Origin: Miltoncostaea marina | GTDB lineage: Bacteria > Actinomycetota > Thermoleophilia > Miltoncostaeales > Miltoncostaeaceae | Length of the DNA: 64,000 nt | Assembly: GCF_018141525.1 (NCBI RefSeq) | Contig: NZ_CP064655.1 | Coordinates: 868,001-932,000, forward strand | Direction of reading: 5' to 3' | Shown: piece after piece, positions 7,399-14,672 of the stretch | Layout: the number at the start of each line of letters is the position of its first letter | Numbering within the stretch: position 1 is the first letter of the stretch | Notes under the pieces: generated by a model | Database searches by the model: none | What the model saw: only the letters and a program-made list of their open reading frames with translations | Told to the model about the DNA's origin: nothing | Program-made: the position numbers and the translations under genes

Positions 7399-7437
7399 CC
7401 GGACGAGGGCGCCGTACCCGGAACGCGACGACGGCGC
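7399..7437 (+). promoter_or_regulatory. Guanidine-III (ykkC-III, mini) riboswitch
   Basis: The 39 bases read CCGGACGAGG, GCGCCGTACCCGG, AACGCGACGACGGCGC. They match the compact guanidine-III aptamer: the first CCGG pairs with the later CCGG, GCGCCGT pairs with ACGGCGC, and the GGACGA and GACGACGG stretches keep the conserved purines. The ribosome site AGGGGG follows at once, then GTG 7452 of an SMR exporter of the guanidinium type. Guanidinium would expose the ribosome site and switch the exporter on. Confidence 0.85.
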
Positions 7438-7451
7438 AGGGGGATCGAACC

Positions 7452-7766
7452 GTGGCGTGGCTCGTGCTGGTGCTCTCCGGCGTGATGGAGGCCGTCTGGG
7501 CGACGGCGCTCGGCAAGTCCGACGGCCTGACGCGGCCGCCGGCGACGGCGGTCTTCGTGGTCGCGCTCGTCGTCAGCATGGCCGGGCTCGCGTACGCGAT
7601 GCGGGACCTGCCGGTCGGGACGTCGTACGCGGTGTGGGTCGGGATCGGCGCGGCCCTCACGGTGACGTACGCGATGGCGGTCGACGGCGAGGCCGCCTCG
7701 CCGCTGAAGGTGCTCCTCGTGCTCGGCATCGTCGGCTGCGTGATCGGCCTGAAGGCGACCGGGTGA
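7452..7766 (+). CDS. SMR-family guanidinium exporter (Gdx/SugE type)
   Basis: A 104-residue small multidrug resistance protein with four membrane helices: residues 2-20 (AWLVLVLSGVMEAVWATALG) carrying the essential Glu13, 30-48, 55-75, and 85-102. The W-A-T-A-L-G-K segment after Glu13 fits the SugE/Gdx subgroup, which exports guanidinium in exchange for protons as a dual-topology dimer. The guanidine-III riboswitch directly upstream makes the substrate assignment strong. The start is GTG at 7452 after AGGGGGATCGAACC. No second SMR gene is adjacent, so it is expected to act as a homodimer. Confidence 0.9.
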   Translation: MAWLVLVLSGVMEAVWATALGKSDGLTRPPATAVFVVALVVSMAGLAYAMRDLPVGTSYAVWVGIGAALTVTYAMAVDGEAASPLKVLLVLGIVGCVIGLKATG

Positions 7767-7828
7767 GCGCCGCCACAAGGCGCGACGCCGGCGACCGGCG
7801 GCGCCCGGCTCGCGTAGGATCCACGGCG

Positions 7829-8083
7829 ATGGCGGACGAGCACGCGCGCGAGGACGTCGAGGCCACGCTGGTGGAGCTGCTGCGCAGGGCCGGTGGGCCG
7901 GTGCGCGAGGCGGCGCTCTACGAGCGGGCCCGCTCGCGCCACGACGGGCTCAGCGCGGCCCTCTACCTCGCGGCGCTGGAGCGCCTCGCCACCCTCGGGC
8001 ACCTGCACGTGGCGGTCGAGCACGACTTCCGGGCGAACGACCCGGAGCCGTTCGGGCCGCGCTTCTGGCGCGTCGTCGAGTGA
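7829..8083 (+). CDS. Small winged-helix-like hypothetical protein
   Basis: An 84-residue protein (MADEHAREDVEATLVELLRR start; ALYLAALERLATLGHLHVAV; ends EPFGPRFWRVVE). The helix-helix-beta pattern resembles a winged helix, but no family is assigned. A TAGGAT sequence at 7815-7820 lies nine bases before the ATG, which would give a leaderless or nearly leaderless RNA. Its stop overlaps the carbonic anhydrase GTG start by four bases (GTGA), so the two are coupled. Confidence 0.6.
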   Translation: MADEHAREDVEATLVELLRRAGGPVREAALYERARSRHDGLSAALYLAALERLATLGHLHVAVEHDFRANDPEPFGPRFWRVVE

Positions 8084-8598
8084 CCGCCGGCGAGGGCCCT
8101 CGCAACGCCGACGAGATGCTGCGCGCCGCGGCGGGGCGCGCGGACGAGCTCGCGGCGCCGGGCCTCAGCCCGCGCCCGCGGCGCAAGGTCGCGGTGCTGG
8201 CCTGCATGGACACCCGGATCGACCTCTTCCCGATGCTCGGGCTGCGCCGCGGGGACGCGCACATCATCCGCAACGCCGGCGGCCTCGCGACCGACGACGC
8301 GATCCGCTCGCTCAGCATCTCGCAGCGGCTGCTCGGCACCGACGAGATCGTCGTGGTGATGCACGAGGGCTGCGGCCTGCACGGCGCCTCGGAGGACGCC
8401 TTCGCCGCGGCGCTCGCGGCCGACGGCGTGCTGCCGACCTGGCGGCTCGGCGCCTTCCAGGACGTCGAGGCCACGCTCCGCGACAGCCTGGCGCGCCTGC
8501 GCTCCAGCCCGGAGCTGCCGGCGCGCACCCACGTGCGCGGCCTGATCTTCGATCCCGAGGACGGCTCGCTGCGCGAGGTCGACGCGCCCGCGCGCTGA
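8080..8598 (+). CDS. Beta-class carbonic anhydrase
   Basis: A 172-residue beta-carbonic anhydrase, interconverting CO2 and bicarbonate in the cytoplasm. Zinc and active-site residues are visible: Cys42 and the Asp44/Arg46 dyad in ACMDTR, then His95 and Cys98 in VVVMHEGCG. The RNAGG motif (residues 64-68) is also present. Length fits the short type found in many Actinobacteria (about 165 residues). The GTG start at 8080 overlaps the stop of the preceding small gene. Downstream the gene runs head-on into the oxidoreductase at 8615. Confidence 0.93.
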   Translation: MTAGEGPRNADEMLRAAAGRADELAAPGLSPRPRRKVAVLACMDTRIDLFPMLGLRRGDAHIIRNAGGLATDDAIRSLSISQRLLGTDEIVVVMHEGCGLHGASEDAFAAALAADGVLPTWRLGAFQDVEATLRDSLARLRSSPELPARTHVRGLIFDPEDGSLREVDAPAR

Positions 8599-8614
8599 GC
8601 GCGCCGGCGGCCGT

Positions 8615-9607
8615 CTACCCGGTCAGGATGACCTTGCCCGAGCGGCCCGGGCGCTCGGCGTGCGCGGCCGCCTCGCGCACGTCGGCCAGGTCGTAGCGCG
8701 CCTCGACCGGCGGGTCGATGGTGCCGTCGGCCATCAGGCCGAGCACGTCGCCGATCGTGCCGGCCACGCGCTCGCGCGGCGTCTCGCGGAACCAGCGCGC
8801 CAGCCAGAAGCCGCGCACGGCCGTGCCGAGGAACACCTGCAGCCCGGCGTCGAGCGGCATGGGCCGCTGGGACAGGCGGCCGTACACCACCAGCGTGCCG
8901 CCCGGCGCCAGCGAGGCCGCCATCGCGGCGCCGAGCGCTCCGGCGACCGCGTCGATCGCCTTCGGCGCGCCGCCGCCGGTGACCTCGCGCACCCGCTCCG
9001 GGAGGTCGTCGCCCGCCACCAGCACCTCGTCGGCGCCCAGCGCGAGCAGCTCGTCGCGCTGCTCGGGCCGGCGCACGACGTTGAGCGTCCGGAAGCCGCG
9101 GGCGCGCCCCAGCTGGATGACCATGCGGCCCAGCGTCGACCCCGCGGCGCTCTGCAGCAGCCACTCGCCCGGCTCCACGCCGAGCTCCTCGGTGACGAGG
9201 ATCCACGCGGTCAGCGGGTTGACCACGAGCTGGGCGGCGGCCTCGTCGCCCACGGCGTCGGGCACGGGCACGAGCGCCGCGGCCGGCACGGCCATGCGCT
9301 CCGCCCAGGTGCCGGGGCTGATGCCGAGCGGCACCACCCGGTCGCCCACCGCCGCCGAGCCGACGCCCGGCCCGAGCGCCTCGACCTCGCCCATGCCCTC
9401 CAGGCCGGGCGTCGCCGGCAGCTCGGGCAGCTCGCCGTAGCGGCCGCGCACGACCGAGAGGTCGGACGGGTTGACCGGCCGCGCCCGCAGGCGCAGCACG
9501 ACCTCGCCCGGCCCGGGCTCGGGCGCGGGGACGGTCGCGACCTCGAGGACGTCGGCCGGCTCGCCGAAGCGGGCGATGCGGACCGCGCGGGAGGGGGTGC
9601 CGCTCAT
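8615..9607 (-). CDS. Zinc-independent MDR oxidoreductase (trans-2-enoyl-CoA reductase/quinone reductase-like)
   Basis: A 330-residue medium-chain dehydrogenase. The N-terminal GroES-like domain (residues 1-125) has PAPEPGPGEVVLRLRARPVN then PSDLSVVRGRYGELP, the NPSD and RGRYG motifs typical of MECR-type enoyl reductases. The Rossmann domain shows LLQSAAGSTLGRMVIQLGRA in place of the usual AAAGGVG, and GGTLVVYGRLSQRPMPLD. Zinc-binding cysteines are absent. NADPH is the expected cofactor; the substrate cannot be told. ATG 9607 is preceded by AGGAGCAGCAG. It is convergent with carbonic anhydrase and separated from the ECF sigma gene by 65 bases. Confidence 0.83.
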   Translation of the reverse strand: MSGTPSRAVRIARFGEPADVLEVATVPAPEPGPGEVVLRLRARPVNPSDLSVVRGRYGELPELPATPGLEGMGEVEALGPGVGSAAVGDRVVPLGISPGTWAERMAVPAAALVPVPDAVGDEAAAQLVVNPLTAWILVTEELGVEPGEWLLQSAAGSTLGRMVIQLGRARGFRTLNVVRRPEQRDELLALGADEVLVAGDDLPERVREVTGGGAPKAIDAVAGALGAAMAASLAPGGTLVVYGRLSQRPMPLDAGLQVFLGTAVRGFWLARWFRETPRERVAGTIGDVLGLMADGTIDPPVEARYDLADVREAAAHAERPGRSGKVILTG

Positions 9608-9672
9608 CTGCTGCTCCTCTGCTCGACGCGGGGCAGCCTACGACGCCCCCGGCCCGCGCGGCCCGGGCGCCG

Positions 9673-10647
9673 TCAGAGCCCGGCCGGCAGGCCCGCCTCC
9701 TGCAGCAGGTCGGCCAGCGGGTAGGCGACGACCTCGGCGACGCGGCCGCCGGCGATGCGCAGCACGTCGACGGCCATGGGGCGGAAGCGGTCGTCACCCG
9801 GGCGGCGCACGTAGCCGGCGACGGCGGGCTGCCCGTTCATGCGCGTCGGCAGGCAGCGCCAGCGGCCCCAGCCGGGGCTCGTGAAGCCGCCCTCGACCCA
9901 GCCCGCCACCACGGCGTCGCGGCCGGTGACGACCCCCGGCTCGGGCGGCATGCTGAACCGGACGTCCTCGGCGAGCACGTCGAGCAGCCCGTCGACGTCG
10001 TCGCGCTCGGTGGCCTCCATGTACCGGCGCACCAGCTCGCGTTCGGCCGCCTCGGCGTCCCCGCCCGGGGCCCACTCCGACCGGCGCCCGGGCAGGTGCC
10101 GTCGCAGCGCCGCCCGCGCCCGCTGCAGGGCGCTGTTGACCGCGGCCACGCTCGTGCCGAGCTGGTCCGCGGCCTCGCGGGCGGACCAGCCGGCCACGTC
10201 GCGCAGCAGCAGGACGGCGCGCTGGACCGGCGGCAGGTGCTGCACCGCCACCATGAAGGCCAGCTCGACGGTCTCGCGGGCGACGAGGGCGGCGCCCGGC
10301 TCCTCCTCGGCCGGCGCGGCGCGCTCGAGCACGGCGTCGGGAAGGGGGCGCAGCCACGGGACGCCCTCCGGTCCGCCGGCGGCGCCGCGGGCGACGCGCC
10401 GGCGCCGGGCGGCGTCGATGGCCGCGTGTGTGGCGATGCCGTAGAGCCACGCGCGCGCGGGCCCCGTGCCGCGATAGCCCTCGCGGCCGCGCCAGGCGCG
10501 CAGCAGCGCCTCCTGGACGGCGTCGTCCGCGTCCTCCAGCGAGCCGAGCATGCGATAGCAGTGCACGCGCAGCTCCGGCCGGCAGCGCTCCGCGAGCTCG
10601 CCGAAGGCCCGCTCGTCGATGCCGCGCGTCGTCTCCACCGTGGCCAT
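9673..10647 (-). CDS. ECF sigma factor with SnoaL-like C-terminal domain
   Basis: A 324-residue extracytoplasmic-function sigma factor of the TIGR02960 (SigX5) type. Region 2 is RCRPELRVHCYRMLGSLEDA then DDAVQEALLRAWRG (residues 20-55); region 4 is LPPVQRAVLLLRDVAGWSAR followed by EAADQLGTSVAAVNSALQRA (about 150-190). Residues 200-324 form an SnoaL-like/NTF2 domain (MEATERDDVDGLLDVLAEDV, RFSMPPEPGV) that in such factors modulates activity instead of a separate anti-sigma factor. ATG 10647 follows GGGAGGCATC. It is divergent from the secreted dehydrogenase at 10862; a regulatory link is only a possibility. Confidence 0.92.
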   Translation of the reverse strand: MATVETTRGIDERAFGELAERCRPELRVHCYRMLGSLEDADDAVQEALLRAWRGREGYRGTGPARAWLYGIATHAAIDAARRRRVARGAAGGPEGVPWLRPLPDAVLERAAPAEEEPGAALVARETVELAFMVAVQHLPPVQRAVLLLRDVAGWSAREAADQLGTSVAAVNSALQRARAALRRHLPGRRSEWAPGGDAEAAERELVRRYMEATERDDVDGLLDVLAEDVRFSMPPEPGVVTGRDAVVAGWVEGGFTSPGWGRWRCLPTRMNGQPAVAGYVRRPGDDRFRPMAVDVLRIAGGRVAEVVAYPLADLLQEAGLPAGL

Positions 10648-10861
10648 GATGCCTCCCACGCCGCGCCGCCGCTCCTCCGGCGGCGGCTGTCGACCGTATG
10701 ACGCACGGGGGGCCCGGCACTCATCGGCCGGACGCCCCGATCGGCGGCCGGCGGGGCGCCGATCGCCGATCGGACGTGCCCGACCCCCGACGAACGGTGA
10801 CGACCGCCCCCCGATCAGCGGATGTACGCCCCCTGGCGGAATCCCTAGCGTTCCGCGCGTG

Positions 10862-12439
10862 ATGCTCCCGCGCCTCGCCCGACGCCTGCTCGTGGTGCTC
10901 GCCGTGGGCGGGCTCCTGACCGCAGCCGCGGGCGCCGCGTCGGCCGCGCCGGTGCGCTCCGCGGCGGGGATGCAGGTCAGCACCATCACCACGGGCCTGC
11001 AGGTGCCGTGGGACATCGCCTTCATGCCGGACGGCCGCGCGCTCGTGACCGAGCGGCCGGGCCGCGTGCGCATCGTGGGCGCGGACGGCCGGCTGGCCCC
11101 GACCCCGGCCGCGACGCTCGCCGTGTCGGCGTCCGGCGAGGGCGGCCTGCTCGGCGTGGCGGTCGACCCCCAGTTCGCGGCCGGCGCGCCGTTCGTCTAC
11201 CTCTACCTGACGACCGGCGGGCAGGTGCAGGTGCAGCGCCACCGGTTCGCGGGCGACCGGCTGACGCTCGACGGCGTCGTGGTGTCCGGCATCCCGGCGG
11301 GCGACGTGCACACGTCCGGGCGCGTGCGCTTCGGCCCCGACGGCGCCCTCTACCTGGGCACCGGCGACACGGGCGACGGCGACCTCGCCCAGAGCCCGTC
11401 GTCGCTGGCCGGCAAGATCCTCCGGCTGCCCCCGGGCGCCCACCGCAACCCGGCGCCCGTGATGCCGCAGGTCGTGGCCATCGGCCTGCGCCACCCGCAG
11501 GGGATGGCCTGGCAGCCCGGCGGGCCGCTGTTCGTGACGGACCACGGCGCCAGCGGCTTCGACGGGCCGAGCGGCGACGACGAGCTCGACGCGATCACGC
11601 CGGGCGGCAACTACGGCTGGCCCCTGGTGCGCGGCGCGAACCACGGCCCGTACGCCGCGCCGGCCGCGCTGTGGACCCAGACGATCGCGCCGGCCGGGCT
11701 GGCGTTCGTGACGCAGGGCGGCTCCACCTGGACGGGCAACGCCCTCGTCACCGGCCTCGCCGGCCAGCAGCTGCGCCGCCTGACGCTCTCGGGCACCCGG
11801 GTGATCGCCGACGAGCCGCTCCTCGTGCGGGCCCACGGGCGCCTGCGCGCGATCGCCGAGGCGCCCGACGGCTCCATCTGGGTCGGCACCAGCAACCGCG
11901 ACGGCCGCGGCTCGCCGCGCAGCGGCGACGACCGCCTGCTGCGCATCGTCCCGCCGGCCGGCGGCCCGCCCGCCGGCGCGCCGGCCCCGACGCCGACCCG
12001 GCCGCGGCGCACCATCTGCGTCCCCGACCCGCGGGCGCGCGCCGCCCGCGGCCTGGCCCGGACCGTCCTCGAGCGCCGGCTGCTGAAGAGCCAGCGCGTC
12101 GCCCAGCGGGCGCTGCGCTCCATCCGCACCGTCGAGGCCCGCGCGCAGGGGGCCCCGCTGCGCGGCGTGCGCTGCCGCACCACCCCGGACCCCGTGCGCT
12201 TCTCGGCCCGACAGCTCCTGATCTCTCAGCGCATCACCCAGGCGGTCATCCACCGCACCGCCGTCGTGCGGGCCCGGCTGGCCGACCGCCCGCCGCCCGC
12301 GGCGCCGCGCCGTACGCTGACGGTGAAGGACATCGTCGCCGGGCCGCGCCAGATGCGCATCAACGAGCGCATCGCGATCGCGGCGCTCAAGCGGGTGCGG
12401 GCGCTCGACGCCCGCATCAGCGGGGGCGAGCTGGCCTGA
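10862..12439 (+). CDS. Secreted PQQ-dependent sugar dehydrogenase with repeat tail
   Basis: A 525-residue protein with a signal peptide (MLPRLARRLLVVLAVGGLLT followed by AAAGAASAAP, cleavage near residue 28). Residues about 38-380 form a six-bladed glucose/sorbosone dehydrogenase propeller: TGLQVPWDIAFMPDGRALVT, GGLLGVAVDPQF, SGRVRFGPDGALYLGTGDTG, IGLRHPQGMAW and ITPGGNYGWP. It probably oxidises sugars outside the membrane using PQQ; the substrate is unknown. Residues about 383-525 are an unusual tail of three degenerate helical repeats (SQRVAQRALRSI, SQRITQAVIHRT, NERIAIAALKRV). A TAGCGT sequence seven to ten bases before the ATG suggests a leaderless RNA. Confidence 0.85.
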   Translation: MLPRLARRLLVVLAVGGLLTAAAGAASAAPVRSAAGMQVSTITTGLQVPWDIAFMPDGRALVTERPGRVRIVGADGRLAPTPAATLAVSASGEGGLLGVAVDPQFAAGAPFVYLYLTTGGQVQVQRHRFAGDRLTLDGVVVSGIPAGDVHTSGRVRFGPDGALYLGTGDTGDGDLAQSPSSLAGKILRLPPGAHRNPAPVMPQVVAIGLRHPQGMAWQPGGPLFVTDHGASGFDGPSGDDELDAITPGGNYGWPLVRGANHGPYAAPAALWTQTIAPAGLAFVTQGGSTWTGNALVTGLAGQQLRRLTLSGTRVIADEPLLVRAHGRLRAIAEAPDGSIWVGTSNRDGRGSPRSGDDRLLRIVPPAGGPPAGAPAPTPTRPRRTICVPDPRARAARGLARTVLERRLLKSQRVAQRALRSIRTVEARAQGAPLRGVRCRTTPDPVRFSARQLLISQRITQAVIHRTAVVRARLADRPPPAAPRRTLTVKDIVAGPRQMRINERIAIAALKRVRALDARISGGELA

Positions 12440-12450
12440 CGGCCCTCGCC

Positions 12451-12466
12451 GGGCGCCGCGGCGCCC
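12451..12466 (+). terminator. Weak hairpin after the sugar dehydrogenase gene
   Basis: GGGCGC pairs with GCGCCC around CGCG, 11 bases after the stop. It is short and lacks a T run, so the terminator role is uncertain. Confidence 0.35.
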
Positions 12467-12533
12467 CGGTGCAGGAGTCCGGCGGCGCCCGTGAAAACAG
12501 TTCGGCATGACCAGATCAGGAGGGACCTCGACC

Positions 12534-13178
12534 GTGAGCAGCCGCAGGCCGCCCGAGTGGGACGAGGACGACTGGGGCGACCGGGACGCCACGCCGCGCC
12601 GGCGGGGTGGGCGCCGGCCCGGGAGGACGAACTCCGCCGCGCCCCGCTTCGGCGTCCTCGCCGTCGCCGCCGCCCTTGTGGGCGGCCTCTTCGTGGGCTG
12701 GGTCGCCAACTCCGGCGGGGGCGGCACCGCGACCGTCACCGAGACCCGCACCGTGACCGCGCCGGTCGCCGGCGTGGCCGCCGCGAGCGCCGGCGTCACG
12801 CCGAGCCCGGCGACCGCCCGCGCCACCATCGCCCTGGCGGTGCTCAACGGCTCCGACGAGAGCGGCCTGGCCGCCGCGGGGGCGGGCGAGGCCCGCGCGC
12901 TGGGCTACCAGCGGGTCACGGAGGGCAACGCGCCCGCCCCGGTGGCCGCCGACATCGTCCTCCACCGCGAGGGCGCCGCGCCCCAGGCGGCCCGGGTCGC
13001 CATGGACCTGGGGCTGCCGGCGCCGGAGCTCGTCGTGGACGGCGACCCGGTGCTGACCGTCGCCCCGGATGCCGACGTCTACGTGATCCTGGGCCCGACC
13101 GGCGGCGCCGGCGCGGCGGAGGGGACGACCGGGCCGGCGACGGAGGAGCCCGCGACGACGGCCCCGGCCGCCGGGTAG
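12534..13178 (+). CDS. Membrane-anchored LytR C-terminal domain protein
   Basis: A 214-residue protein: a basic, Pro/Arg-rich cytoplasmic segment (residues 1-38), one membrane helix (FGVLAVAAALVGGLFVGWVA, about 40-59), a Thr/Ala-rich linker, and an extracellular LytR_C domain (about 95-190) with IALAVLNGSDESGLAAAGAG and a final VAPDADVYVILGP. Such domains occur at the end of LytR-CpsA-Psr proteins and alone; they are thought to act at the cell wall. GTG 12534 was chosen because AGGAGGG lies nine bases upstream; ATG 12507 is an alternative. The next gene begins 42 bases downstream. Confidence 0.8.
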   Translation: MSSRRPPEWDEDDWGDRDATPRRRGGRRPGRTNSAAPRFGVLAVAAALVGGLFVGWVANSGGGGTATVTETRTVTAPVAGVAAASAGVTPSPATARATIALAVLNGSDESGLAAAGAGEARALGYQRVTEGNAPAPVAADIVLHREGAAPQAARVAMDLGLPAPELVVDGDPVLTVAPDADVYVILGPTGGAGAAEGTTGPATEEPATTAPAAG

Positions 13179-13219
13179 CGTTCACCGCCGCGGAATCCAT
13201 CGTCTCGAGGGGGAGCGGC

Positions 13220-13546
13220 GTGTCGGAGGTCGTCGTGGTGGTCGTGGCCCGGGCGAAGCCGGGCTCGGGTGACGAGGCGCTCGCCGCGTTCGCCGGCGTG
13301 GCCGTGCCGACCCACGCGGAGGAGGGCTGCCTGACCTACGCCCTGCACCGCTCGGTCGCCGATCCGGACGAGATCGTGCTGGTCGAGCGCTGGGCATCGC
13401 GCGAGGCCCTCGACGAGCACCTGGCCAGCGAGCATCTGGCCGCCTTCCGTGCGGGCAGCGCCGACCTGTGGGCCGCGCCCATGCAGGTCGTCGTCACCAC
13501 GCCCGCGCCCGCGGGCGACCCGGCCAAGGGGTCGCTCGCCGCCTAG
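13220..13546 (+). CDS. Antibiotic biosynthesis monooxygenase (ABM) domain protein
   Basis: A 108-residue ABM-fold protein, a small dimeric ferredoxin-like alpha/beta domain. Visible features are VVVVVVARAKPGSGDEALAA, then EEGCLTYALHRSVADPDEIV and LVERWASREALDEHLASEHL, the WxSxEALxxHxxSxH pattern of the family. Members include quinol monooxygenases (YgiN-like) and many proteins of unknown substrate. GTG 13220 follows GAGGGGGAGCGGC. A strong hairpin lies 14 bases after the stop, between this gene and the convergent omega-like gene. Confidence 0.82.
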   Translation: MSEVVVVVVARAKPGSGDEALAAFAGVAVPTHAEEGCLTYALHRSVADPDEIVLVERWASREALDEHLASEHLAAFRAGSADLWAAPMQVVVTTPAPAGDPAKGSLAA

Positions 13547-13559
13547 GGAGCCGCGCCGC

Positions 13560-13588
13560 GCGCGCCCGGGCCACCGGCCCGGGCGCGC
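13560..13588. terminator. Bidirectional terminator hairpin
   Basis: GCGCGCCCGGGCC pairs perfectly with GGCCCGGGCGCGC around the loop ACC. The 13-pair stem lies between two genes that end toward each other (13546 and 13599). Confidence 0.8.
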
Positions 13589-13598
13589 CGGGGCTCAC

Positions 13599-14159
13599 CT
13601 ACAGGTCGTCCTCGTCGTCGTCCTCGTCGGGCTCGTCGACGTCCTCCAGCGAGATCTCCTCGGTCTCGGGGGCCGCGTCGACGCCGGAGACCTCCCGGAC
13701 CGTCTCGACGACCTCCTCCGGGTCCTCGTCGATGGCCTCCTCGGCCACGACCGGCTCCACGGCCTCGCCCTCGAGCGCCTGGGCGAGGGCGGGGGTGATG
13801 GGCGCGCCCTCGTCACTCTCCGCGACGATCTCCTCGTCGTCGCCGAGGCCCTCGATGAGGAGCGGGTCGGTCTCGATCTCCTCCAGCTCGGGGAGGGCGG
13901 CCTCGTCGGCGCGGCCCTCGGGGTCCCAGCGCACCTTGACCTCGCCCTCGAGGATCTCGGCCTCGGCCAGCGCGACCGGGTCGCGGGAGGTGAGCTCGCC
14001 CGGCGCCGGCGGCGGGGCCGCCTCGGCGCGGAGCTCCGCCGGGTCGGCGGTCAGCCAGAGGGTGATCTGGCGTGCCCGCTTGGCAACGGCATGGACCAGC
14101 GCGTAGCGCGACCCATCGACGTGCTGCAGCGACTGATCCAGGCGCCGTCCGTACAGCAT
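13599..14159 (-). CDS. rpoZ: Omega-like RNA polymerase subunit with acidic tail
   Basis: A 186-residue protein. Residues 1-35 (MLYGRRLDQSLQHVDGSRYA then LVHAVAKRARQITLW) match the core of the omega subunit, including the SRYALVHAVAKRARQI helix that clamps the beta-prime subunit. Usual omega is 70-110 residues. Here a tail of about 100 residues is extremely acidic (LEEIETDPLLIEGLGDDEEI, ending EPDEDDDEDDL). The genome position next to csrA and within a flagellar region is not the common gmk-rpoZ-coaBC context, so this might be a second, diverged copy. ATATACTA-type sequence TAGTAT on the minus strand at 14209-14204 may be its -10. Confidence 0.65.
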   Translation of the reverse strand: MLYGRRLDQSLQHVDGSRYALVHAVAKRARQITLWLTADPAELRAEAAPPPAPGELTSRDPVALAEAEILEGEVKVRWDPEGRADEAALPELEEIETDPLLIEGLGDDEEIVAESDEGAPITPALAQALEGEAVEPVVAEEAIDEDPEEVVETVREVSGVDAAPETEEISLEDVDEPDEDDDEDDL

Positions 14160-14203
14160 CCAACCTCCCCGGCCGTGTGTGGCGCGTCCGAAAGCGACCA
14201 GAC

Positions 14204-14209
14204 ATACTA
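14204..14209 (-). promoter_or_regulatory. Possible -10 element of the omega-like gene
   Basis: Read on the minus strand the six bases are TAGTAT, 45 bases before the ATG at 14159, in the divergent gap with csrA. No clear -35 was found. Confidence 0.3.
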
Positions 14210-14255
14210 GCGGCTCCACGCGACGGTGCCCCGATCGGCACCGCGTCACCGCGCA

Positions 14256-14267
14256 AGGAGGCCTCCT
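14256..14267 (+). promoter_or_regulatory. Palindrome over the csrA ribosome site
   Basis: AGGAGGCCTCCT is a perfect 12-base palindrome that contains the Shine-Dalgarno sequence and ends two bases before the csrA ATG. Folding AGGA on TCCT with GGCC as loop would hide the ribosome site. The exposed GGA also makes CsrA autoregulation conceivable. A second hairpin, CGGTGCC with GGCACCG, lies just upstream at 14225-14244. Confidence 0.45.
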
Positions 14268-14269
14268 GA

Positions 14270-14512
14270 ATGCTGGTGCTCACCCGTAAGGCCAACCAGA
14301 GCATCATGATCGGCGACCACATCGAGGTGTCGGTGCTCTCGGTGCTGGGGGAGAAGGTCCGCCTCGGCATCCAGGCGCCGCGCGACGTCCCGGTCTTCCG
14401 CAAGGAGGTCTTCCTCGAGATCCAGGCCCAGAACCTCGAGGCGGCCGAGTCGAGCCGCGAGGCGGTCGACCAGGCGCTGGGCATGATGGGGGAGGCCGAC
14501 GAGGCCCGCTGA
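14270..14512 (+). CDS. csrA: Translational regulator CsrA
   Basis: An 80-residue CsrA, a dimeric RNA-binding protein that recognises GGA in hairpin loops and blocks translation. The start MLVLTRKANQSIMIGDHIEV is the family signature, and RLGIQAPRDVPVFRKEVFLE carries the RNA-binding second half (GIQAPRDVPVFR). The C-terminal helix is somewhat longer than in E. coli (61 residues) and near the length in Bacillus. In the Bacillus model its target is flagellin mRNA and FliW is its antagonist; both partners are in this window. The flagellin 2 promoter begins 34 bases after its stop. Confidence 0.96.
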   Translation: MLVLTRKANQSIMIGDHIEVSVLSVLGEKVRLGIQAPRDVPVFRKEVFLEIQAQNLEAAESSREAVDQALGMMGEADEAR

Positions 14513-14546
14513 CGGAGGGCGGATGGGCGGATCGTCCATCCGGGGC

Positions 14547-14573
14547 TCAAGGCCCGGCGCGCGCCGCCGATAA
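14547..14573 (+). promoter_or_regulatory. Sigma-28-type promoter of flagellin 2
   Basis: TCAAG (14547-14551), 14 bases, then a perfect GCCGATAA (14566-14573). This is the best match in the window to the flagellar sigma-28 consensus. It gives a leader of about 110 bases before ATG 14689. Confidence 0.88.
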
Positions 14574-14627
14574 CCCCCCTGAACGCGAGGGGCCCGGATG
14601 GTCTCCCGCGGAAACGCCGGCCGGACA

Positions 14628-14641
14628 CCGCACGGATGCGG
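14628..14641 (+). promoter_or_regulatory. Distal GGA hairpin in flagellin 2 leader (putative CsrA site)
   Basis: CCGCA pairs with TGCGG around CGGA; if the closing A-T pair opens, the loop is ACGGAT, close to the CsrA consensus loop A-N-GGA-N. It lies about 48 bases before the ATG. Confidence 0.6.
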
Positions 14642-14672
14642 ATCGGGCGGTGGCTCAGTCCAGATCGACCTG

